A stretch of 64,000 nt of DNA, taken from assembly GCF_000377785.1 (NCBI RefSeq), contig NZ_KB898724.1, positions 391,931 to 455,930 of the forward strand, in the 5' to 3' direction. Position numbers and translations under genes: made by a program. This DNA is from Thioalkalivibrio sp. ALJ24. GTDB lineage: Bacteria > Pseudomonadota > Gammaproteobacteria > Ectothiorhodospirales > Ectothiorhodospiraceae. The notes beneath the pieces are model-generated. The model did not search any database. It was given only the letters and a program-made list of their open reading frames with translations, and was not told where the DNA came from. Shown here piece after piece: positions 16,828-27,519 of the stretch; position 1 is the first letter of the stretch, and the number at the start of each line of letters is the position of its first letter.

Positions 16828-17613
16828 TCAGGCCGCGAGCTCGCGGGGCGGGGTTTCGTCCTTGCGCAGGGTAAGGATCTCGTAGCTGTCCTCGGTCACC
16901 AGCAGGGTGTGCTCCCACTGAGCGGAGGGGCTGCGGTCCTTGGTGACCGCGGTCCAGCCATCGGCCAGGACTTTCGTGTGGCGCTTGCCGGCGTTGACCA
17001 TGGGTTCGATGGTGAAACACATGCCGGGCTCCAGCACCATTCCGGTCCCGGGTTTGCCGTAGTGCAGGACCTGCGGATCCTCGTGGAAATTGCGGCCGAT
17101 GCCGTGGCCGCAGAACTCGCGCACCACGGAGCAGCGCTGCTTCTCGGCATAGGTCTGGATCGCGTGGCCGATGTCACCGAGGGTCGCGCCGGGGCGTACC
17201 TGCTGGATGCCGAGATACATGCCGGTGCGGGCCACATCGATCACCCGCTGCGCCTGGATGCTCGGCTTGCCGATGGTGAACATGCGGCTGGTGTCGCCGT
17301 GGAAGCCGTCCTTGATGACGGTGACGTCGATGTTGATGATGTCGCCGTTTTTCAGCGTGCGCTCGCCCGGAATCCCGTGGCACACCACGTGGTTCACCGA
17401 GGTGCAGACCGATTTGGGGAAGCCGCGATAGTTCAGCGGCGCCGGAGTGGCCTGCTGCTCGTTCACGATGTAGTCGTGACAGATGCGGTCGATCTCGTCG
17501 GTGGTGGTGCCGGCCACCACGTGCGGCTCGATCATCTCCAGGACCTCGGCCGCCAGACGGCCCGCGACGCGCATGTGTTCGATCTCTTCCGGGGTCTTGA
17601 TGGTGACGGACAT
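16828..17613 (-). CDS. map: Type I methionine aminopeptidase
   Basis: A 261-residue metallo-aminopeptidase that removes the initiator methionine from nascent proteins. The pita-bread fold motifs with the metal ligands are present: NIDVTVIKDGFHGDTSRMF (two Asp), CGHGIGRNFHEDP (His), FTIEPM (Glu) and the final QWEHT (Glu). The ATG at 17613 is preceded by GGAG at six bases; a longer in-frame start lies further upstream without better support. It is divergent from rpsB, the usual map/rpsB arrangement of gammaproteobacteria. Confidence 0.96.
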   Translation of the reverse strand: MSVTIKTPEEIEHMRVAGRLAAEVLEMIEPHVVAGTTTDEIDRICHDYIVNEQQATPAPLNYRGFPKSVCTSVNHVVCHGIPGERTLKNGDIINIDVTVIKDGFHGDTSRMFTIGKPSIQAQRVIDVARTGMYLGIQQVRPGATLGDIGHAIQTYAEKQRCSVVREFCGHGIGRNFHEDPQVLHYGKPGTGMVLEPGMCFTIEPMVNAGKRHTKVLADGWTAVTKDRSPSAQWEHTLLVTEDSYEILTLRKDETPPRELAA

Positions 17614-17640
17614 GGTGGTCTCCGGTCGCGGCATGGCGGG

Positions 17641-17671
17641 GCGCGCAGGGCCCCCCGAGGGCCGTGCGCGC
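17641..17671. other. Strong inverted repeat in the map leader
   Basis: Two 13-base arms (17641-17653 and 17659-17671) are complementary with a single mismatch around a 5-base loop, directly between the map start region and the rpsB -35 element. It would form a very stable hairpin in the map transcript leader or mark a protein site. No T-run follows on either strand. Confidence 0.45.
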
Positions 17672-17700
17672 TTGGTTCGAATAACCGTTCTATGCTATAA
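17672..17700 (+). promoter_or_regulatory. Probable sigma-70 promoter of rpsB-tsf
   Basis: TTGGTT (17672-17677) is separated by 17 bases from CTATAA (17695-17700), which overlaps an equally good TATAAA. Transcription from about 17707 gives a leader of some 140 bases before rpsB. Confidence 0.6.
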
Positions 17701-17706
17701 AGCGCG

Positions 17707-17849
17707 CGCTTCGCTGGCAATTGAGCGGAGTTCACAAACCTGAATCCACACACGTATCGACACGGTCTGTCGGGTGCTGGTTCGCTCGGGCGAGCCGGTT
17801 TCAGGCCGGGATGCGTGGAGGCCTAACCCGTACAACAGGAGAATACTCA
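17707..17849 (+). promoter_or_regulatory. Long rpsB 5' leader with stable hairpin
   Basis: The leader includes a 7-bp hairpin at 17779-17796 (GGTTCGC / GCGAGCC, loop TCGG). In gammaproteobacteria the rpsB leader is known to mediate autogenous repression by ribosomal protein S2, so this structured leader is a candidate S2-binding operator. The match to the conserved leader fold was not computed. Confidence 0.4.
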
Positions 17850-18605
17850 ATGTCCCTCGTGACCATGCGTCAGATGCTGGAGGCCGGCGTCCATTTCGGC
17901 CACCAGACCCGTTACTGGCACCCCAAGATGGCGCCGTACATCTTCGGCGAGCGCAACAAGATCCACATCATCAACCTGGAAAAGACCCTGCCGATGTTCA
18001 ACGATGCGTTGAACTTCCTTGGCAAGGTCGCGGCCGATGGCGGCCAGATCCTGTTCGTCGGCACCAAGCGTTCCGCGCGTGACGTGGTCGCCGAAGAGGC
18101 CCGCCGCGCCGGCATGCCGCACGTGACCCACCGCTGGCTGGGCGGCATGCTGACCAACTTCAGCACCGTGAAGCAGTCGATCAAGCGTCTCAAGGATCTC
18201 GAGACCATGGACGCCGACGGCTCCTTCGAGGTGCTGAACAAGCGCGAGGCCCTGTCCCGCCGTCGCGAGAAGGACAAGCTCGATCGCAGCCTGGGCGGCA
18301 TCAAGGACATGAACCGCATGCCGGACGCCATGTTTGTGATCGATGTCGGGTACGAGCGCATCGCGGTCAACGAGGCGAAGAAGCGGGGCATCCCGGTGGT
18401 CGCCGTGGTCGACTCGAACAACCCGCCGGATGGCGTGGACTACGTGATCCCGGGCAATGATGACGCGATGCGCGCGATCCAGCTGTATGTCGCCGCGGTC
18501 GCCGACACCATCATCGAAGCCAAGGGCACGATGACCACCGCCGCCGGCGAAGAGGCGTTCGGTCAGGCCGAAGCCGCCGAAGCCCAGGCCGCCGACCAGG
18601 CTTGA
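17850..18605 (+). CDS. rpsB: 30S ribosomal protein S2
   Basis: A 251-residue uS2 protein of the small ribosomal subunit. The N-terminus [20 protein letters not shown] and the [20 protein letters not shown] and [19 protein letters not shown] segments are diagnostic. The C-terminus carries an acidic, Ala-rich tail. The ATG has AGGAG eight bases upstream. It heads the rpsB-tsf pair, with a structured leader that may bind S2 itself. Confidence 0.98.
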   Translation: MSLVTMRQMLEAGVHFGHQTRYWHPKMAPYIFGERNKIHIINLEKTLPMFNDALNFLGKVAADGGQILFVGTKRSARDVVAEEARRAGMPHVTHRWLGGMLTNFSTVKQSIKRLKDLETMDADGSFEVLNKREALSRRREKDKLDRSLGGIKDMNRMPDAMFVIDVGYERIAVNEAKKRGIPVVAVVDSNNPPDGVDYVIPGNDDAMRAIQLYVAAVADTIIEAKGTMTTAAGEEAFGQAEAAEAQAADQA

Positions 18606-18610
18606 TGCAA

Positions 18611-18637
18611 CCGGCCGGTCGCGCTGCCCGCGGCCGG
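18611..18637 (+). other. GC-rich hairpin between rpsB and tsf
   Basis: CCGGCCG (18611-18617) and CGGCCGG (18631-18637) form a perfect 7-bp stem with a 13-base loop. There is no T-run, so it is more likely a processing or attenuation element that tunes the S2 to EF-Ts ratio than a full terminator. Confidence 0.35.
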
Positions 18638-18667
18638 CCCCGCAAGACATTTCAGGAGTCATTACCG

Positions 18668-19537
18668 ATGGCAATCACTGCTGCCCAGGTTAAGGAACTG
18701 CGCGAACGCACCGGCGCAGGCATGATGGAATGCAAGAAGGCCCTCACCGAGACCGATGGTGATCTCGAGGCCGCCGTGGAGGCCATGCGCAAGTCCGGCA
18801 TGGCCAAGGCCGACAAGAAGGCCGACCGCGTGGCCGCCGAAGGTCGCGTGGAGATCGTCAGCGAGGGCAACCGCGCGGTGATCGTGGAGGTCAACTGCGA
18901 GACCGACTTTGTTGGCAACGATGACAACTTCCGTGCGTTCGCCACGCGCTGCGCGCAGACCGCGCTCAACACCTCGGCCTCCGACGTGGATGGCCTGATG
19001 AACGAAGAGGTCGAGGGCGAGAAGCTGGAAGAGCATCGCACCCAGCTGGTCGCCAAGGTCGGCGAGAACGTGCAGGTTCGCCGCTTCGAACGCCTCAATG
19101 CCGAGGGTTCGCTGGGTGCCTACCAGCACGGCGCACGCATTGGCGTGCTGGTTGCGCTGGACAAGGCCGATGACGAGCTGGCCAAGCACATCGCCATGCA
19201 CATCGCCGCCAGCCATCCGGTGTGCGTGGACGAGGACGAGGTGCCGGCGGAAATGCTCGAGAAGGAGCGCGCGATGTTCAAGGCCCAGGCCGAGGAGTCG
19301 GGCAAGCCGGAGAATATCATCGAAAAGATGATCGAAGGCCGGATCCGCAAATATCTGGGCGAGATTACCCTGGTGGGGCAGGCGTTCGTGATGAACCCCG
19401 ACCAGACCGTGGGCGACCTGCTCAAGGAGAAGGGCGCGAAGGTCACCGGCTTCGTCCGCTACGAGGTGGGCGAGGGCATCGAGAAGAAGACCGAGAACTT
19501 CGCCGAAGAAGTCATGGCGCAGGCCCGCGGAGCCTGA
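18668..19537 (+). CDS. tsf: Elongation factor Ts
   Basis: A 289-residue nucleotide-exchange factor that regenerates EF-Tu-GTP. The UBA-like N-terminal domain ([20 protein letters not shown]) and the conserved NCETDFV motif, which contacts EF-Tu, are present, followed by the core and C-terminal modules. The ATG at 18668 has AGGAG at a nine-base spacing. It is the second gene of the rpsB-tsf unit and is followed directly by a perfect intrinsic terminator. Confidence 0.98.
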   Translation: MAITAAQVKELRERTGAGMMECKKALTETDGDLEAAVEAMRKSGMAKADKKADRVAAEGRVEIVSEGNRAVIVEVNCETDFVGNDDNFRAFATRCAQTALNTSASDVDGLMNEEVEGEKLEEHRTQLVAKVGENVQVRRFERLNAEGSLGAYQHGARIGVLVALDKADDELAKHIAMHIAASHPVCVDEDEVPAEMLEKERAMFKAQAEESGKPENIIEKMIEGRIRKYLGEITLVGQAFVMNPDQTVGDLLKEKGAKVTGFVRYEVGEGIEKKTENFAEEVMAQARGA

Positions 19538-19543
19538 GTCGAC

Positions 19544-19572
19544 GGGCCGGACCGGGAGGTCCGGCCCTTTTT
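19544..19572 (+). terminator. Intrinsic terminator of rpsB-tsf
   Basis: A perfect 10-bp GC-rich stem (GGGCCGGACC / GGTCCGGCCC) with loop GGGA is followed immediately by five T. It begins 7 bases after the tsf stop. Confidence 0.92.
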
Positions 19573-19643
19573 CTGCAACCGGATTTCGTAACAGGATTCC
19601 GTTCCGCCCCGATTTACCCGTTCCAGCCCGAGAAAGGAGCCCG

Positions 19644-20378
19644 ATGAGCCAGGACACGCAGCCCGCCTACCGACGCATCCTGCTGAAGCTGAGCGGAGAG
19701 GCCCTGCTCGGAGAACACCACTATGGTGTCGACCCGGCGGTGCTGTCGCAGGTGGCCGAGGAGGTCTGTGAACTGTCCCGGCGCGGGGTCGAGGTCGGCA
19801 TCGTGATCGGCGGCGGCAATATCTTCCGCGGCGCGGGGCTGGCCGAGGGCGGCGTGGACCGCGTGACCGGCGATCACATGGGCATGCTGGCCACGGTCAT
19901 CAATGCCCTCGCGCTGCAGGATGCGATCGAACGGGCCGGGCGGTTCAGCCGGGTGATGTCGGCGATCCGCATCAACCAGGTCTGCGAGGATTACATCCGC
20001 CGTCGGGCGGTGCGACATCTGGAGAAGGGTCGCGTGGTGGTGTTCGCCGCCGGGACCGGCAATCCGTTCTTCACCACCGACTCGGCCGCCAGCCTGCGGG
20101 CGATCGAGATCAACGCCGATCTGATGATCAAGGCGACCAAGGTCGACGGGGTTTACGATGCCGATCCGGTCACGCAGGCGGATGCCCGGCGCTTCGACCG
20201 GCTGACGTTCGACGATGCGCTGGAACGCCGGCTGGGCGTGATGGACACCACCGCTCTGGTGATGTGCCGTGACAACCAGCTGCCGATACGAGTCATGAAC
20301 ATGTTTGCGAAGGGGGACCTGCAGCGCCTGGTGATGGGCGAATCGGTAGGAACCCTGGTCGAGGGATCCAGGCAATGA
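19644..20378 (+). CDS. pyrH: UMP kinase
   Basis: A 244-residue bacterial UMP kinase of the amino-acid-kinase fold that converts UMP to UDP, with GTP activation and UTP inhibition known for the family. The N-terminal [11 protein letters not shown], the GGGNIFRG and the [16 protein letters not shown] motifs are all present. AAAGGAG precedes the ATG at 19644. It overlaps frr by four bases and starts a run of tightly packed genes after the tsf terminator. Confidence 0.97.
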   Translation: MSQDTQPAYRRILLKLSGEALLGEHHYGVDPAVLSQVAEEVCELSRRGVEVGIVIGGGNIFRGAGLAEGGVDRVTGDHMGMLATVINALALQDAIERAGRFSRVMSAIRINQVCEDYIRRRAVRHLEKGRVVVFAAGTGNPFFTTDSAASLRAIEINADLMIKATKVDGVYDADPVTQADARRFDRLTFDDALERRLGVMDTTALVMCRDNQLPIRVMNMFAKGDLQRLVMGESVGTLVEGSRQ

Positions 20379-20932
20379 CAGATGCGACGATCAAGGATGC
20401 GCGCGAGCGCATGGACAAGACGCTGGAATCGCTGCGTGCGGAACTGGGAAAGATCCGCACCGGACGTGCCCACCCCAGCCTGCTGGATCACGTGCACGTC
20501 GAGTACTACGGGACCGAGGTGCCACTGAACCAGGTGGCCAACGTGAATGCCGAGGATGCCCGTACGCTGGCAGTGCAGCCCTACGAGAAGGACATGATCG
20601 GCAAGATCGAGAAGGCGATCATGACCTCGGATCTGGGGCTCAATCCCTCGTCGCAGGGCATGGTCATCCGCGTGCCGCTGCCGGCGCTGACCGAGGAACG
20701 CCGGCGTGAGCTGGTCAAGGTGGTCAAGTCCGAGGCCGAGGGCGCGCGGGTGGCGGTGCGCAACATCCGCCGCGACGCGAACAACGTGTTCAAGCAGAAG
20801 GTCAAGGACAAGGAGATCTCCGAGGACGACGAGAAACGCGCACAGGACGAGATCCAGAAGCTCACGGACGATCACATCGCCCGCATCGACAAGATGCTGG
20901 GCGAGAAGGAAAACGAGCTGATGGAGGTCTGA
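20375..20932 (+). CDS. frr: Ribosome recycling factor
   Basis: A 185-residue protein that splits post-termination ribosomes together with EF-G. The pattern is diagnostic: [21 protein letters not shown] near residues 25-45, [16 protein letters not shown] and the C-terminal helix with [16 protein letters not shown]. It has the standard length of 185. The ATG overlaps the pyrH stop (ATGA), indicating coupled translation. Confidence 0.98.
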   Translation: MTDATIKDARERMDKTLESLRAELGKIRTGRAHPSLLDHVHVEYYGTEVPLNQVANVNAEDARTLAVQPYEKDMIGKIEKAIMTSDLGLNPSSQGMVIRVPLPALTEERRRELVKVVKSEAEGARVAVRNIRRDANNVFKQKVKDKEISEDDEKRAQDEIQKLTDDHIARIDKMLGEKENELMEV

Positions 20933-20943
20933 CGGAACGCGTC

Positions 20944-21699
20944 ATGCCGGATCCGGATCCGACCATGACCGCCGTCGATGCCGTGTTGCCCGCCCATGTG
21001 GCGGTAATCATGGACGGCAATGGCCGCTGGGCCGAGACCCGCGGTCAGCCACGGGCGGCCGGTCACCGCGAGGGGCTGGGCGCGACCCGTGAAGCCGTGC
21101 GCTTCTTCGGTGAACGCGGCGTTCGGGCGCTCACCCTGTTCGCCTTCAGCAGCGAGAACTGGCGCCGCCCGCGCGAAGAGGTGGAGGCGCTGTTCGATCT
21201 GTTCGTCTCCGCGATCGAGGGAGAACTCCCGGAACTGCTGGAACGGGGCGTGTGCCTGCGTTTCATCGGTGAGCGTGCCCGATTCCCGGATGAACTCCAG
21301 CAGCGGATGGGCGAGGCCGAGAGGCGCACCGCGGAGAACGGTGGTCTGGAACTGGTGATCGCACTGGGTTATGGCGGGCGCTGGGACATGCAGCAGGCCG
21401 CGCTGCGCTGGGCCCGGGCGCAGGGCGATGAAGCCCGCGCGGACGACGAGGCCGGGCTTGCGCGTTACCTGAGCACCGCCGGGCTGCCGGACGTGGACCT
21501 GCTGATTCGCACCGGGGGAGAACAGCGCATCAGCAACTTCCTCCTGTGGCAGGCGGCCTACGCCGAGCTGCTGTTTGTCGATACCCTCTGGCCGGACATG
21601 ACCACGGACGATTTCGAGCGGGCGCTGCAATGGTATGCCGGGCGCCAGCGGCGGTTCGGCGGTGTCCCCGGGACGCAGGGCGAGGCGGTGAATGCTTAA
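20944..21699 (+). CDS. uppS: Undecaprenyl diphosphate synthase
   Basis: A 251-residue cis-prenyltransferase that extends farnesyl diphosphate with isopentenyl diphosphate to the C55 carrier lipid for peptidoglycan and O-antigen. The catalytic Asp is in the VAVIMDGNGRWA motif (about residues 20-31). Later motifs FAFSSENWRRP and LIRTGGEQRISNFLLWQAAYAE are also conserved. The ATG at 20944 follows frr by 11 bases. A second in-frame ATG at 20965 is possible. It overlaps cdsA by eight bases. Confidence 0.97.
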   Translation: MPDPDPTMTAVDAVLPAHVAVIMDGNGRWAETRGQPRAAGHREGLGATREAVRFFGERGVRALTLFAFSSENWRRPREEVEALFDLFVSAIEGELPELLERGVCLRFIGERARFPDELQQRMGEAERRTAENGGLELVIALGYGGRWDMQQAALRWARAQGDEARADDEAGLARYLSTAGLPDVDLLIRTGGEQRISNFLLWQAAYAELLFVDTLWPDMTTDDFERALQWYAGRQRRFGGVPGTQGEAVNA

Positions 21700-22519
21700 G
21701 CAGCGGGTGATCACGGCCAGTGCGCTGGGGCTGCCGGCGCTGGCGCTGATCGCCTGGGGGCCGGCCTGGGCGGTGCTGATCCTGGTGGCCGCAACCCTCG
21801 GGCTGGCGGCCTGGGAGTGGGCGACCCTGGCGCAGCTACCGGGGACCGGCACACGCGTGGCCTGGACCGCGGCGGTGGTCGCAGGGATCGCCCTGGCCGC
21901 GCCGCTGGGCGGTGCCGGTGCGGAGCTGGCGCTGGTGCTGCTGGGCGTGGTGGTGTGGGGCGCGGCGGCGCTGTCCCTGCCTTTTTATCATCCGGACACC
22001 GCACGGGATGCCGTGTGGCGGCCGCTGCTGCAGATCGCGGGATTGTTGATGATCATCCCGGCAGGGGCGGCCATTCTCGCGTTGCACCGGATTGAACCGC
22101 TGCTGGTGGTCTACCTGATCGTGATGATCGGGCTGGCGGATACCGGGGCGTATTTCGCCGGGCGCCGCTTCGGCCGGACCACGCTGGCCCCCGAGATCAG
22201 CCCCGGCAAGACCCGCGAGGGGCTGATGGGCGGCATGGCCATGGTGTTCGTGTTCGCAGTGCTGGTTGCGGTGGCCACGGATCTGGACCCGATGGACGCT
22301 CTCCCGTTCGTCCTGCTGTCGCTGGTGGTGGGGCTTATCTCGGTGGTGGGGGACCTTTTCGAAAGCATTCTCAAACGCCGCACCGGGGCCAAGGACAGCG
22401 GTTCCTTGCTCCCGGGGCACGGCGGTATTCTGGACCGGGTGGACAGTCACCTGGCCGCCGCGCCGGTGCTGGCGGGCGGACTCTACTGGCTGCAGCTGTG
22501 GCCGACACCCGCCATCTGA
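21692..22519 (+). CDS. cdsA: Phosphatidate cytidylyltransferase
   Basis: A 275-residue polytopic inner-membrane enzyme making CDP-diacylglycerol from phosphatidic acid and CTP, the branch point for membrane phospholipids. About eight hydrophobic segments are visible. The signature near the C-terminus ([20 protein letters not shown], then [14 protein letters not shown]) matches the CdsA family pattern with its catalytic Asp residues. It overlaps uppS by eight bases. Confidence 0.96.
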   Translation: MLKQRVITASALGLPALALIAWGPAWAVLILVAATLGLAAWEWATLAQLPGTGTRVAWTAAVVAGIALAAPLGGAGAELALVLLGVVVWGAAALSLPFYHPDTARDAVWRPLLQIAGLLMIIPAGAAILALHRIEPLLVVYLIVMIGLADTGAYFAGRRFGRTTLAPEISPGKTREGLMGGMAMVFVFAVLVAVATDLDPMDALPFVLLSLVVGLISVVGDLFESILKRRTGAKDSGSLLPGHGGILDRVDSHLAAAPVLAGGLYWLQLWPTPAI

Positions 22520-22556
22520 ACGCAGGGCGCGGGGCGCACCGATTCGCGAGCATCCC

Positions 22557-23759
22557 ATGAGCAAGCAACAGATCACCATCCTCGGCTCCACCGGCTCGAT
22601 CGGGCTCAGCACCCTGGACGTGGTAGCACGGCAGCCGGAGCGCTTCGAGGTGTACGCGCTCACCGCCCAACGCAACGTGGAACGCATGGTGGCGCAGTGC
22701 CTCGAATTCCGTCCGCGGGTTGCGGTGATGGTTGAGCCCGAAGCGGCCGACGCGCTGCGCGATTGCCTGGCCGCGGCCGGCTGCGACACCGAGGTGCGCG
22801 GTGGAGCGCAGGCGCTGGTTGAGGTCAGCCGAGCGCCCGAGGTGGATGCGGTGATGGCAGCCATCGTGGGCGCGGCGGGGCTGCTGCCCACCCTGGCGGC
22901 GGCGGAGCATGGCAAACGGGTGCTGCTGGCGAACAAGGAAGCGCTGGTGATGTCGGGCGCCCTGCTGATGGACGCGGTGGGCCGCTCCGGTGCCCGGCTG
23001 CTGCCGATCGATTCGGAACACAACGCGATCTTCCAGTGCCTGCCGAACGGCTACACCTGCGCCGATCCGGTGACCCCGCACGGGGCCAGCCGCATCTGGC
23101 TGACCGCCTCCGGCGGGCCGTTTCGCGAGCGGGCGCTGGAGACCTTCGGCGATATCACGCCGGACGAGGCCTGTGCCCACCCGAACTGGGACATGGGCCG
23201 CAAGATCTCGGTGGACTCGGCGACCATGATGAACAAGGGGCTGGAGCTGATCGAGGCCTGCTGGCTGTTCGCGGTGCCGCCCTCGAGCATCCAGGTGGTG
23301 CTGCATCCCCAGAGCATCGTGCATTCCATGGTCGCCTACGAGGACGGTTCGGTGCTGGCGCAGCTGGGTAATCCCGACATGCGCACGCCGATTGCCCATG
23401 CCCTCGCCTGGCCGCAGCGCATGGAGTCGGGGGTGCAGGCGCTGGATCTGCTGAGCATGGGGGCGCTGGAATTCTCCGAGCCCTGCGCCACGCGCTATCC
23501 GGCCCTGCGCCTGGCCCAGCGTGCGCTGGAAAAGGGCGGGACGGCCACCGCGGTGCTCAATGCCGCCAACGAGGTGGCGGTCGAGGCCTTCCTCGACGGG
23601 GCGCTGGCGTTCGATGGCATTCCCGCATTGATCGAGGCGACGCTGGAAGGCGTGGAGCCGGAACCCGCGGATACGCTGGAAGTCGTACTGGATGCCGACG
23701 CGCGCGCACGGGCGCACGCGCGGGACTGGCTCGAGATGCGGGGGCGTGAAGCGGTGTGA
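22557..23759 (+). CDS. dxr: 1-deoxy-D-xylulose 5-phosphate reductoisomerase
   Basis: A 400-residue enzyme of the MEP isoprenoid pathway that converts DXP to MEP using NADPH and a divalent metal. The NADPH motif [14 protein letters not shown] (about residues 10-23), the ANKEALV segment, the metal and substrate motif [14 protein letters not shown] and the [17 protein letters not shown] stretch are intact. The ATG at 22557 is chosen from homologue length. With ispD and ispF further downstream, three MEP-pathway genes are in the window. It overlaps rseP by four bases. Confidence 0.97.
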   Translation: MSKQQITILGSTGSIGLSTLDVVARQPERFEVYALTAQRNVERMVAQCLEFRPRVAVMVEPEAADALRDCLAAAGCDTEVRGGAQALVEVSRAPEVDAVMAAIVGAAGLLPTLAAAEHGKRVLLANKEALVMSGALLMDAVGRSGARLLPIDSEHNAIFQCLPNGYTCADPVTPHGASRIWLTASGGPFRERALETFGDITPDEACAHPNWDMGRKISVDSATMMNKGLELIEACWLFAVPPSSIQVVLHPQSIVHSMVAYEDGSVLAQLGNPDMRTPIAHALAWPQRMESGVQALDLLSMGALEFSEPCATRYPALRLAQRALEKGGTATAVLNAANEVAVEAFLDGALAFDGIPALIEATLEGVEPEPADTLEVVLDADARARAHARDWLEMRGREAV

Positions 23760-25120
23760 CGGGATTTCTGACCAGCCTGCTGGCGTTTGTCGTGGCGATC
23801 GGGGTGCTCGTCACGGTGCACGAGTACGGCCATTTCCTCGCCGCCCGGTTGATGGGGGTGCGCGTCCTGCGCTTCTCCGTGGGCTTCGGGCGACCGCTCT
23901 GGTCCCGCCGGTTCGGTCGCGATCGAACCGAGTTCATGGTGGCCACCATTCCGCTGGGCGGCTACGTGAAGATGCTCGACGGGCGCGAGAGCGAAGTCCC
24001 GCCCGGCGAGGAGCACCGTGCCTTCGACCGCAAGGGGCTGGGGGCGCGTACGTTCGTGGTGCTGGCCGGTCCGGGGGCCAATTTCCTGCTGGCCATCGCG
24101 GTGTTCGCGCTGATGTTCATGATCGGCGTCGGCGGCGTGCGGCCGGTGGTGGGCGAGATTACTCCGGACTCGCCGGCGGCGCAGGCCGGCCTCGAGCGCG
24201 GCGAAGAGATCGTGCGCATCGCCGGGCGCGAGGTGACCGACTGGGAGCAGGCCAACCTGCGCCTGCTTGACCATGCCGTACGGGGTGATACGGTGCCGCT
24301 CGTGGTGCGCGACGCCGACGGTCGCGAGGTCGAACGGCGGCTGGATCTGGGTGCGCGCTCGGAATTGCTGGGCGAGGGCCAGTTTCTCGATCGTCTGGGC
24401 ATCGCCCCCTACCGGCCCCAGCTGGAGCCCCGGATCGGCGAGGTCGAGTCCGGCTCGCCGGCCGACCGCGCCGGGCTGCAACCCGGCGACCGGGTAGTGG
24501 CGATGAACGGCGACACCGTGGAGGACTGGAGCGACTGGGTCGAACGGATCCAGGCGCGCGCCGGTACCGAACTGGAGGTCACGCTGGAGCGCGACGGGGC
24601 CCGGCAGCAGGTGACCCTGACGCCGGATGCGGTGGAGACCGACGAGGGGACCATCGGGCGGATCGGCGCCGGCGTCGACACCGATCAGCCGGGCATGCGC
24701 GAGCTCGGCGTGATCGTGCGTCAGGGCCCACTGGAGGCCGCGGGCTCCGGCGTGGTGCGGACCTGGGAGGTGACCACGCTGACCCTCGGGATCCTGTGGC
24801 GCATGATCACCGGCGAGGCCTCGGTCAAAAACATCAGCGGACCGGTTACCATAGCGGAGTTTGCCGGCACGTCCGCGGTCATCGGGATCTCCGCGTTTCT
24901 CGGATTTCTCGGGATCGTCAGCGTGTCGCTGGGGATCATCAATCTGCTGCCGATTCCGATGCTGGACGGCGGGCACCTGCTGTATTACGCGGCCGAGGCC
25001 GTGAAGGGCAGTCCGGTGTCGGAGCGCACCCAGATCGTGGGACAGCAGATCGGTCTGCTCATGGTCGCGGCATTGATGATCCTCGCCTTCTACAACGACT
25101 TGACACGGTTGTTCGGCTGA
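23756..25120 (+). CDS. rseP: Site-2 metalloprotease RseP
   Basis: A 454-residue inner-membrane zinc protease. RseP cuts the anti-sigma factor RseA within the membrane to release sigma-E during envelope stress. The HEYGH zinc motif (about residues 22-26) lies in the first TM helix, two PDZ domains occupy about residues 125-310, and the second catalytic motif [13 protein letters not shown] is near residue 400. The GTG start overlaps the dxr stop. Its position just before bamA matches the usual gammaproteobacterial order. Confidence 0.96.
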   Translation: MTGFLTSLLAFVVAIGVLVTVHEYGHFLAARLMGVRVLRFSVGFGRPLWSRRFGRDRTEFMVATIPLGGYVKMLDGRESEVPPGEEHRAFDRKGLGARTFVVLAGPGANFLLAIAVFALMFMIGVGGVRPVVGEITPDSPAAQAGLERGEEIVRIAGREVTDWEQANLRLLDHAVRGDTVPLVVRDADGREVERRLDLGARSELLGEGQFLDRLGIAPYRPQLEPRIGEVESGSPADRAGLQPGDRVVAMNGDTVEDWSDWVERIQARAGTELEVTLERDGARQQVTLTPDAVETDEGTIGRIGAGVDTDQPGMRELGVIVRQGPLEAAGSGVVRTWEVTTLTLGILWRMITGEASVKNISGPVTIAEFAGTSAVIGISAFLGFLGIVSVSLGIINLLPIPMLDGGHLLYYAAEAVKGSPVSERTQIVGQQIGLLMVAALMILAFYNDLTRLFG

Positions 25121-25159
25121 CCTGAACCGGTGCCGGACGCCCTCCACCTGGCGGACAGC

Positions 25160-27493
25160 ATGGCGCGACATAGCTTGAAAGGATGGGCCCTGCTCGGGCT
25201 GGTGACCCTCGCGGGCCCGGCCTGGGGACAGGCCTACCAGATCGAGGACATCGAGATCGAGGGGCTGGAACGCATCACCGCGGGGACCGCCCTGAGCTAT
25301 CTCCCGGTCGAGGTCGGCGACACCTTCGACGACAGCCAGACCCCGGAGGTGATCCGCGAACTGTTCCGCACCGGTTTCTTTGATGACGTTGAGCTTGCCC
25401 GCCGCGGCGACGTGCTGGTGGTGATCGTTTCCGAGCGCCCGGCGATCAACGAGATCCGCTTCTCCGGTAACGACGAGATCCCGGACGAGGGCCTGCAGGA
25501 GGCGCTGGAATCGGTCGGACTGCGCAGCGGCCGGGTGTTCAACCGGACACTGCTGGACCGCATCGAGAACGAACTACGCGAACAATATTTCGCCCGCGGG
25601 CGGTACAACGTGGCCATCGACGTCGACATCCAGGAACTGCCGCGCAACCGGGTGGATGTCGACATCGACATCACCGAGGGTCCGCAGGCAAAGATCCGCG
25701 GCGTGAACCTGGTCGGCAACCAGGCCTTCGACAACCGCGAGCTGCTGGGTGACTTCGAGTCCGGCGTGCCGCGCTGGTGGCAGTTCTTCTCCAGCCGCGA
25801 CGACTACTCGCGCGAGAAACTCTCCGGGGATCTCGAGACCCTGCGCTCGCGCTATCTGGATTCGGGCTTCCTCGAGTTCGATGTCGATTCCACTCAGGTG
25901 ACCCTGTCGCCCAACCGTGAGGACCTGTTCATCACGATCAACGTGGACGAGGGCGAGCCCTATACCCTGGTCGGGACCGAGCTGGCCGGGGAGTTCGTGA
26001 TCCCCGAGGACGAACTGCGTTCGCTGATCGAGGTGGACCTGGACGAGCCGTTCTCGCGCAGTCAGGTGACCGAATCCGCGGAGCGCATCTCCGAACGCCT
26101 GGAGCGCGAGGGCTACGCCTTCGCCAACGTGAACCCGGTGCCCGACGTTGACGAGGACAACCGCGAGGTCACGGTCACCTTCTTCGTGGACCCGGGTCCG
26201 CGGGTCTACGTGCGCCGCATCAACATCTCGGGCAACGAGAACACCGAGGACAACGTCTATCGGCGCGAACTGCGGCAGATGGAGTCGGCCTGGTACAACG
26301 GCGCGCTGATCGAACGTTCGCGGGTGCGGCTGCAGCGCCTGCCATTCGTCGCCAGCGTCAACGTCGAGACGCGGCGGGTGCCGGGGTCGGACGACGAGGT
26401 GGACCTGGACATCAGCGTGACCGAACGCCAGTCCGGCGCGCTGTCGCTGGGCGCCGGCTATTCGCAGAACCAGGGCCTGCTGCTGTCCGGTTCGATCTCG
26501 CAGGACAACTTCCTCGGCACCGGGAACCGTTTCTCCGCGGAGATCAGTACCTCTGACGTGAACCGGGTGTTCCGCATGGACCTGACCAACCCGCACTACA
26601 CCCCGGCGGGTGCCAGTCGCGGGTTCTCGGTGTTCTACCGCGAGGTCGATGCCGAGGAGGCCAACATCTCGCGCTATTCCACCGACCGCTACGGCTTCAA
26701 CGTGACCTACGGCATCCCGCTGTCGGAAGTCGACCGGCTGCGGATCCGTCCCGGCTTCGAGCACATCGCGGTCAATACCGTGGACCACACCGGGGGACGG
26801 ACCGGCACCCCGGTGGAGATCCGCGACGAGCTGGACGAGTTCGGCGATACCGCCAACCTGTTCAAGCTGGAGACCAGCTACATCCACGACACCCGTGATT
26901 CCACCACCTTTGCCACTCAGGGCCGGCGGCATCGCGTGAGTGCGGAGCTGGCGATCCCGGGCAGTGATCGCGAGTTCTACAAGCTGACCTACTCGGGCGA
27001 GGAGCTGTTCCGCCTGAGCGAGCGGTTCACCTTTTCGTTCTCCGGTGGCGTTGGCTATGGTGATGGCTTTGGCAGTGACGAGCTGCCGTTCTTCGAACGG
27101 TTCTTCGCCGGCGGGATCCGGTCGGTGCGTGGTTACGAGGACAACCGGCTGGGCGACCTGCGCCCGCTGCGCAACGGCCAGCCCGCGACCCGGGACGAGA
27201 ACGACGATCCCTATGGCGGACGTCTGCGCACCACGTTGTCCGGCGAGCTGTTCTTCCCGGCCCCGTTCGCCGTGGACAACGACGGCATCCGCATGAGCAC
27301 GTTCGTGGACGCCGGCAACGTGTTCAATGACCCGGGCGATTTCGATGCCGGCGAACTGCGCGCCGCGGCCGGCGTGGCCCTGACCTGGTTCTCGCCGGTG
27401 GGGCCGCTGAGCTTCAGCGTGGCCGAGCCGCTGAACGACGAGCCGGGTGACGACACCCAGAGCTTCCAGTTCCAGCTGGGTGCGGGATTCTGA
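25160..27493 (+). CDS. bamA: Outer membrane assembly factor BamA
   Basis: A 777-residue outer-membrane Omp85 protein, the central subunit of the BAM machinery that inserts beta-barrels. A signal peptide (about residues 1-21, cleavage before QAYQ) is followed by five POTRA domains (about 22-420) and a C-terminal 16-strand barrel. The L6 loop motif GGIRSVRGYEDN holds the conserved VRGY lock, and the last residue is Phe as in BAM substrates. The ATG at 25160 is chosen because it starts the signal peptide; an upstream in-frame GTG at 25130 would give a poorer one. POTRA and barrel segments are rich in Asp and Glu. Confidence 0.96.
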   Translation: MARHSLKGWALLGLVTLAGPAWGQAYQIEDIEIEGLERITAGTALSYLPVEVGDTFDDSQTPEVIRELFRTGFFDDVELARRGDVLVVIVSERPAINEIRFSGNDEIPDEGLQEALESVGLRSGRVFNRTLLDRIENELREQYFARGRYNVAIDVDIQELPRNRVDVDIDITEGPQAKIRGVNLVGNQAFDNRELLGDFESGVPRWWQFFSSRDDYSREKLSGDLETLRSRYLDSGFLEFDVDSTQVTLSPNREDLFITINVDEGEPYTLVGTELAGEFVIPEDELRSLIEVDLDEPFSRSQVTESAERISERLEREGYAFANVNPVPDVDEDNREVTVTFFVDPGPRVYVRRINISGNENTEDNVYRRELRQMESAWYNGALIERSRVRLQRLPFVASVNVETRRVPGSDDEVDLDISVTERQSGALSLGAGYSQNQGLLLSGSISQDNFLGTGNRFSAEISTSDVNRVFRMDLTNPHYTPAGASRGFSVFYREVDAEEANISRYSTDRYGFNVTYGIPLSEVDRLRIRPGFEHIAVNTVDHTGGRTGTPVEIRDELDEFGDTANLFKLETSYIHDTRDSTTFATQGRRHRVSAELAIPGSDREFYKLTYSGEELFRLSERFTFSFSGGVGYGDGFGSDELPFFERFFAGGIRSVRGYEDNRLGDLRPLRNGQPATRDENDDPYGGRLRTTLSGELFFPAPFAVDNDGIRMSTFVDAGNVFNDPGDFDAGELRAAAGVALTWFSPVGPLSFSVAEPLNDEPGDDTQSFQFQLGAGF

Positions 27494-27519
27494 GGGGCGG
27501 CGACGCCCCGGGAGGAGGC

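Noticed and set aside
18611..18637. A full terminator between rpsB and tsf
   Set aside because: The stem is not followed by a T-run, and tsf is normally co-transcribed with rpsB.
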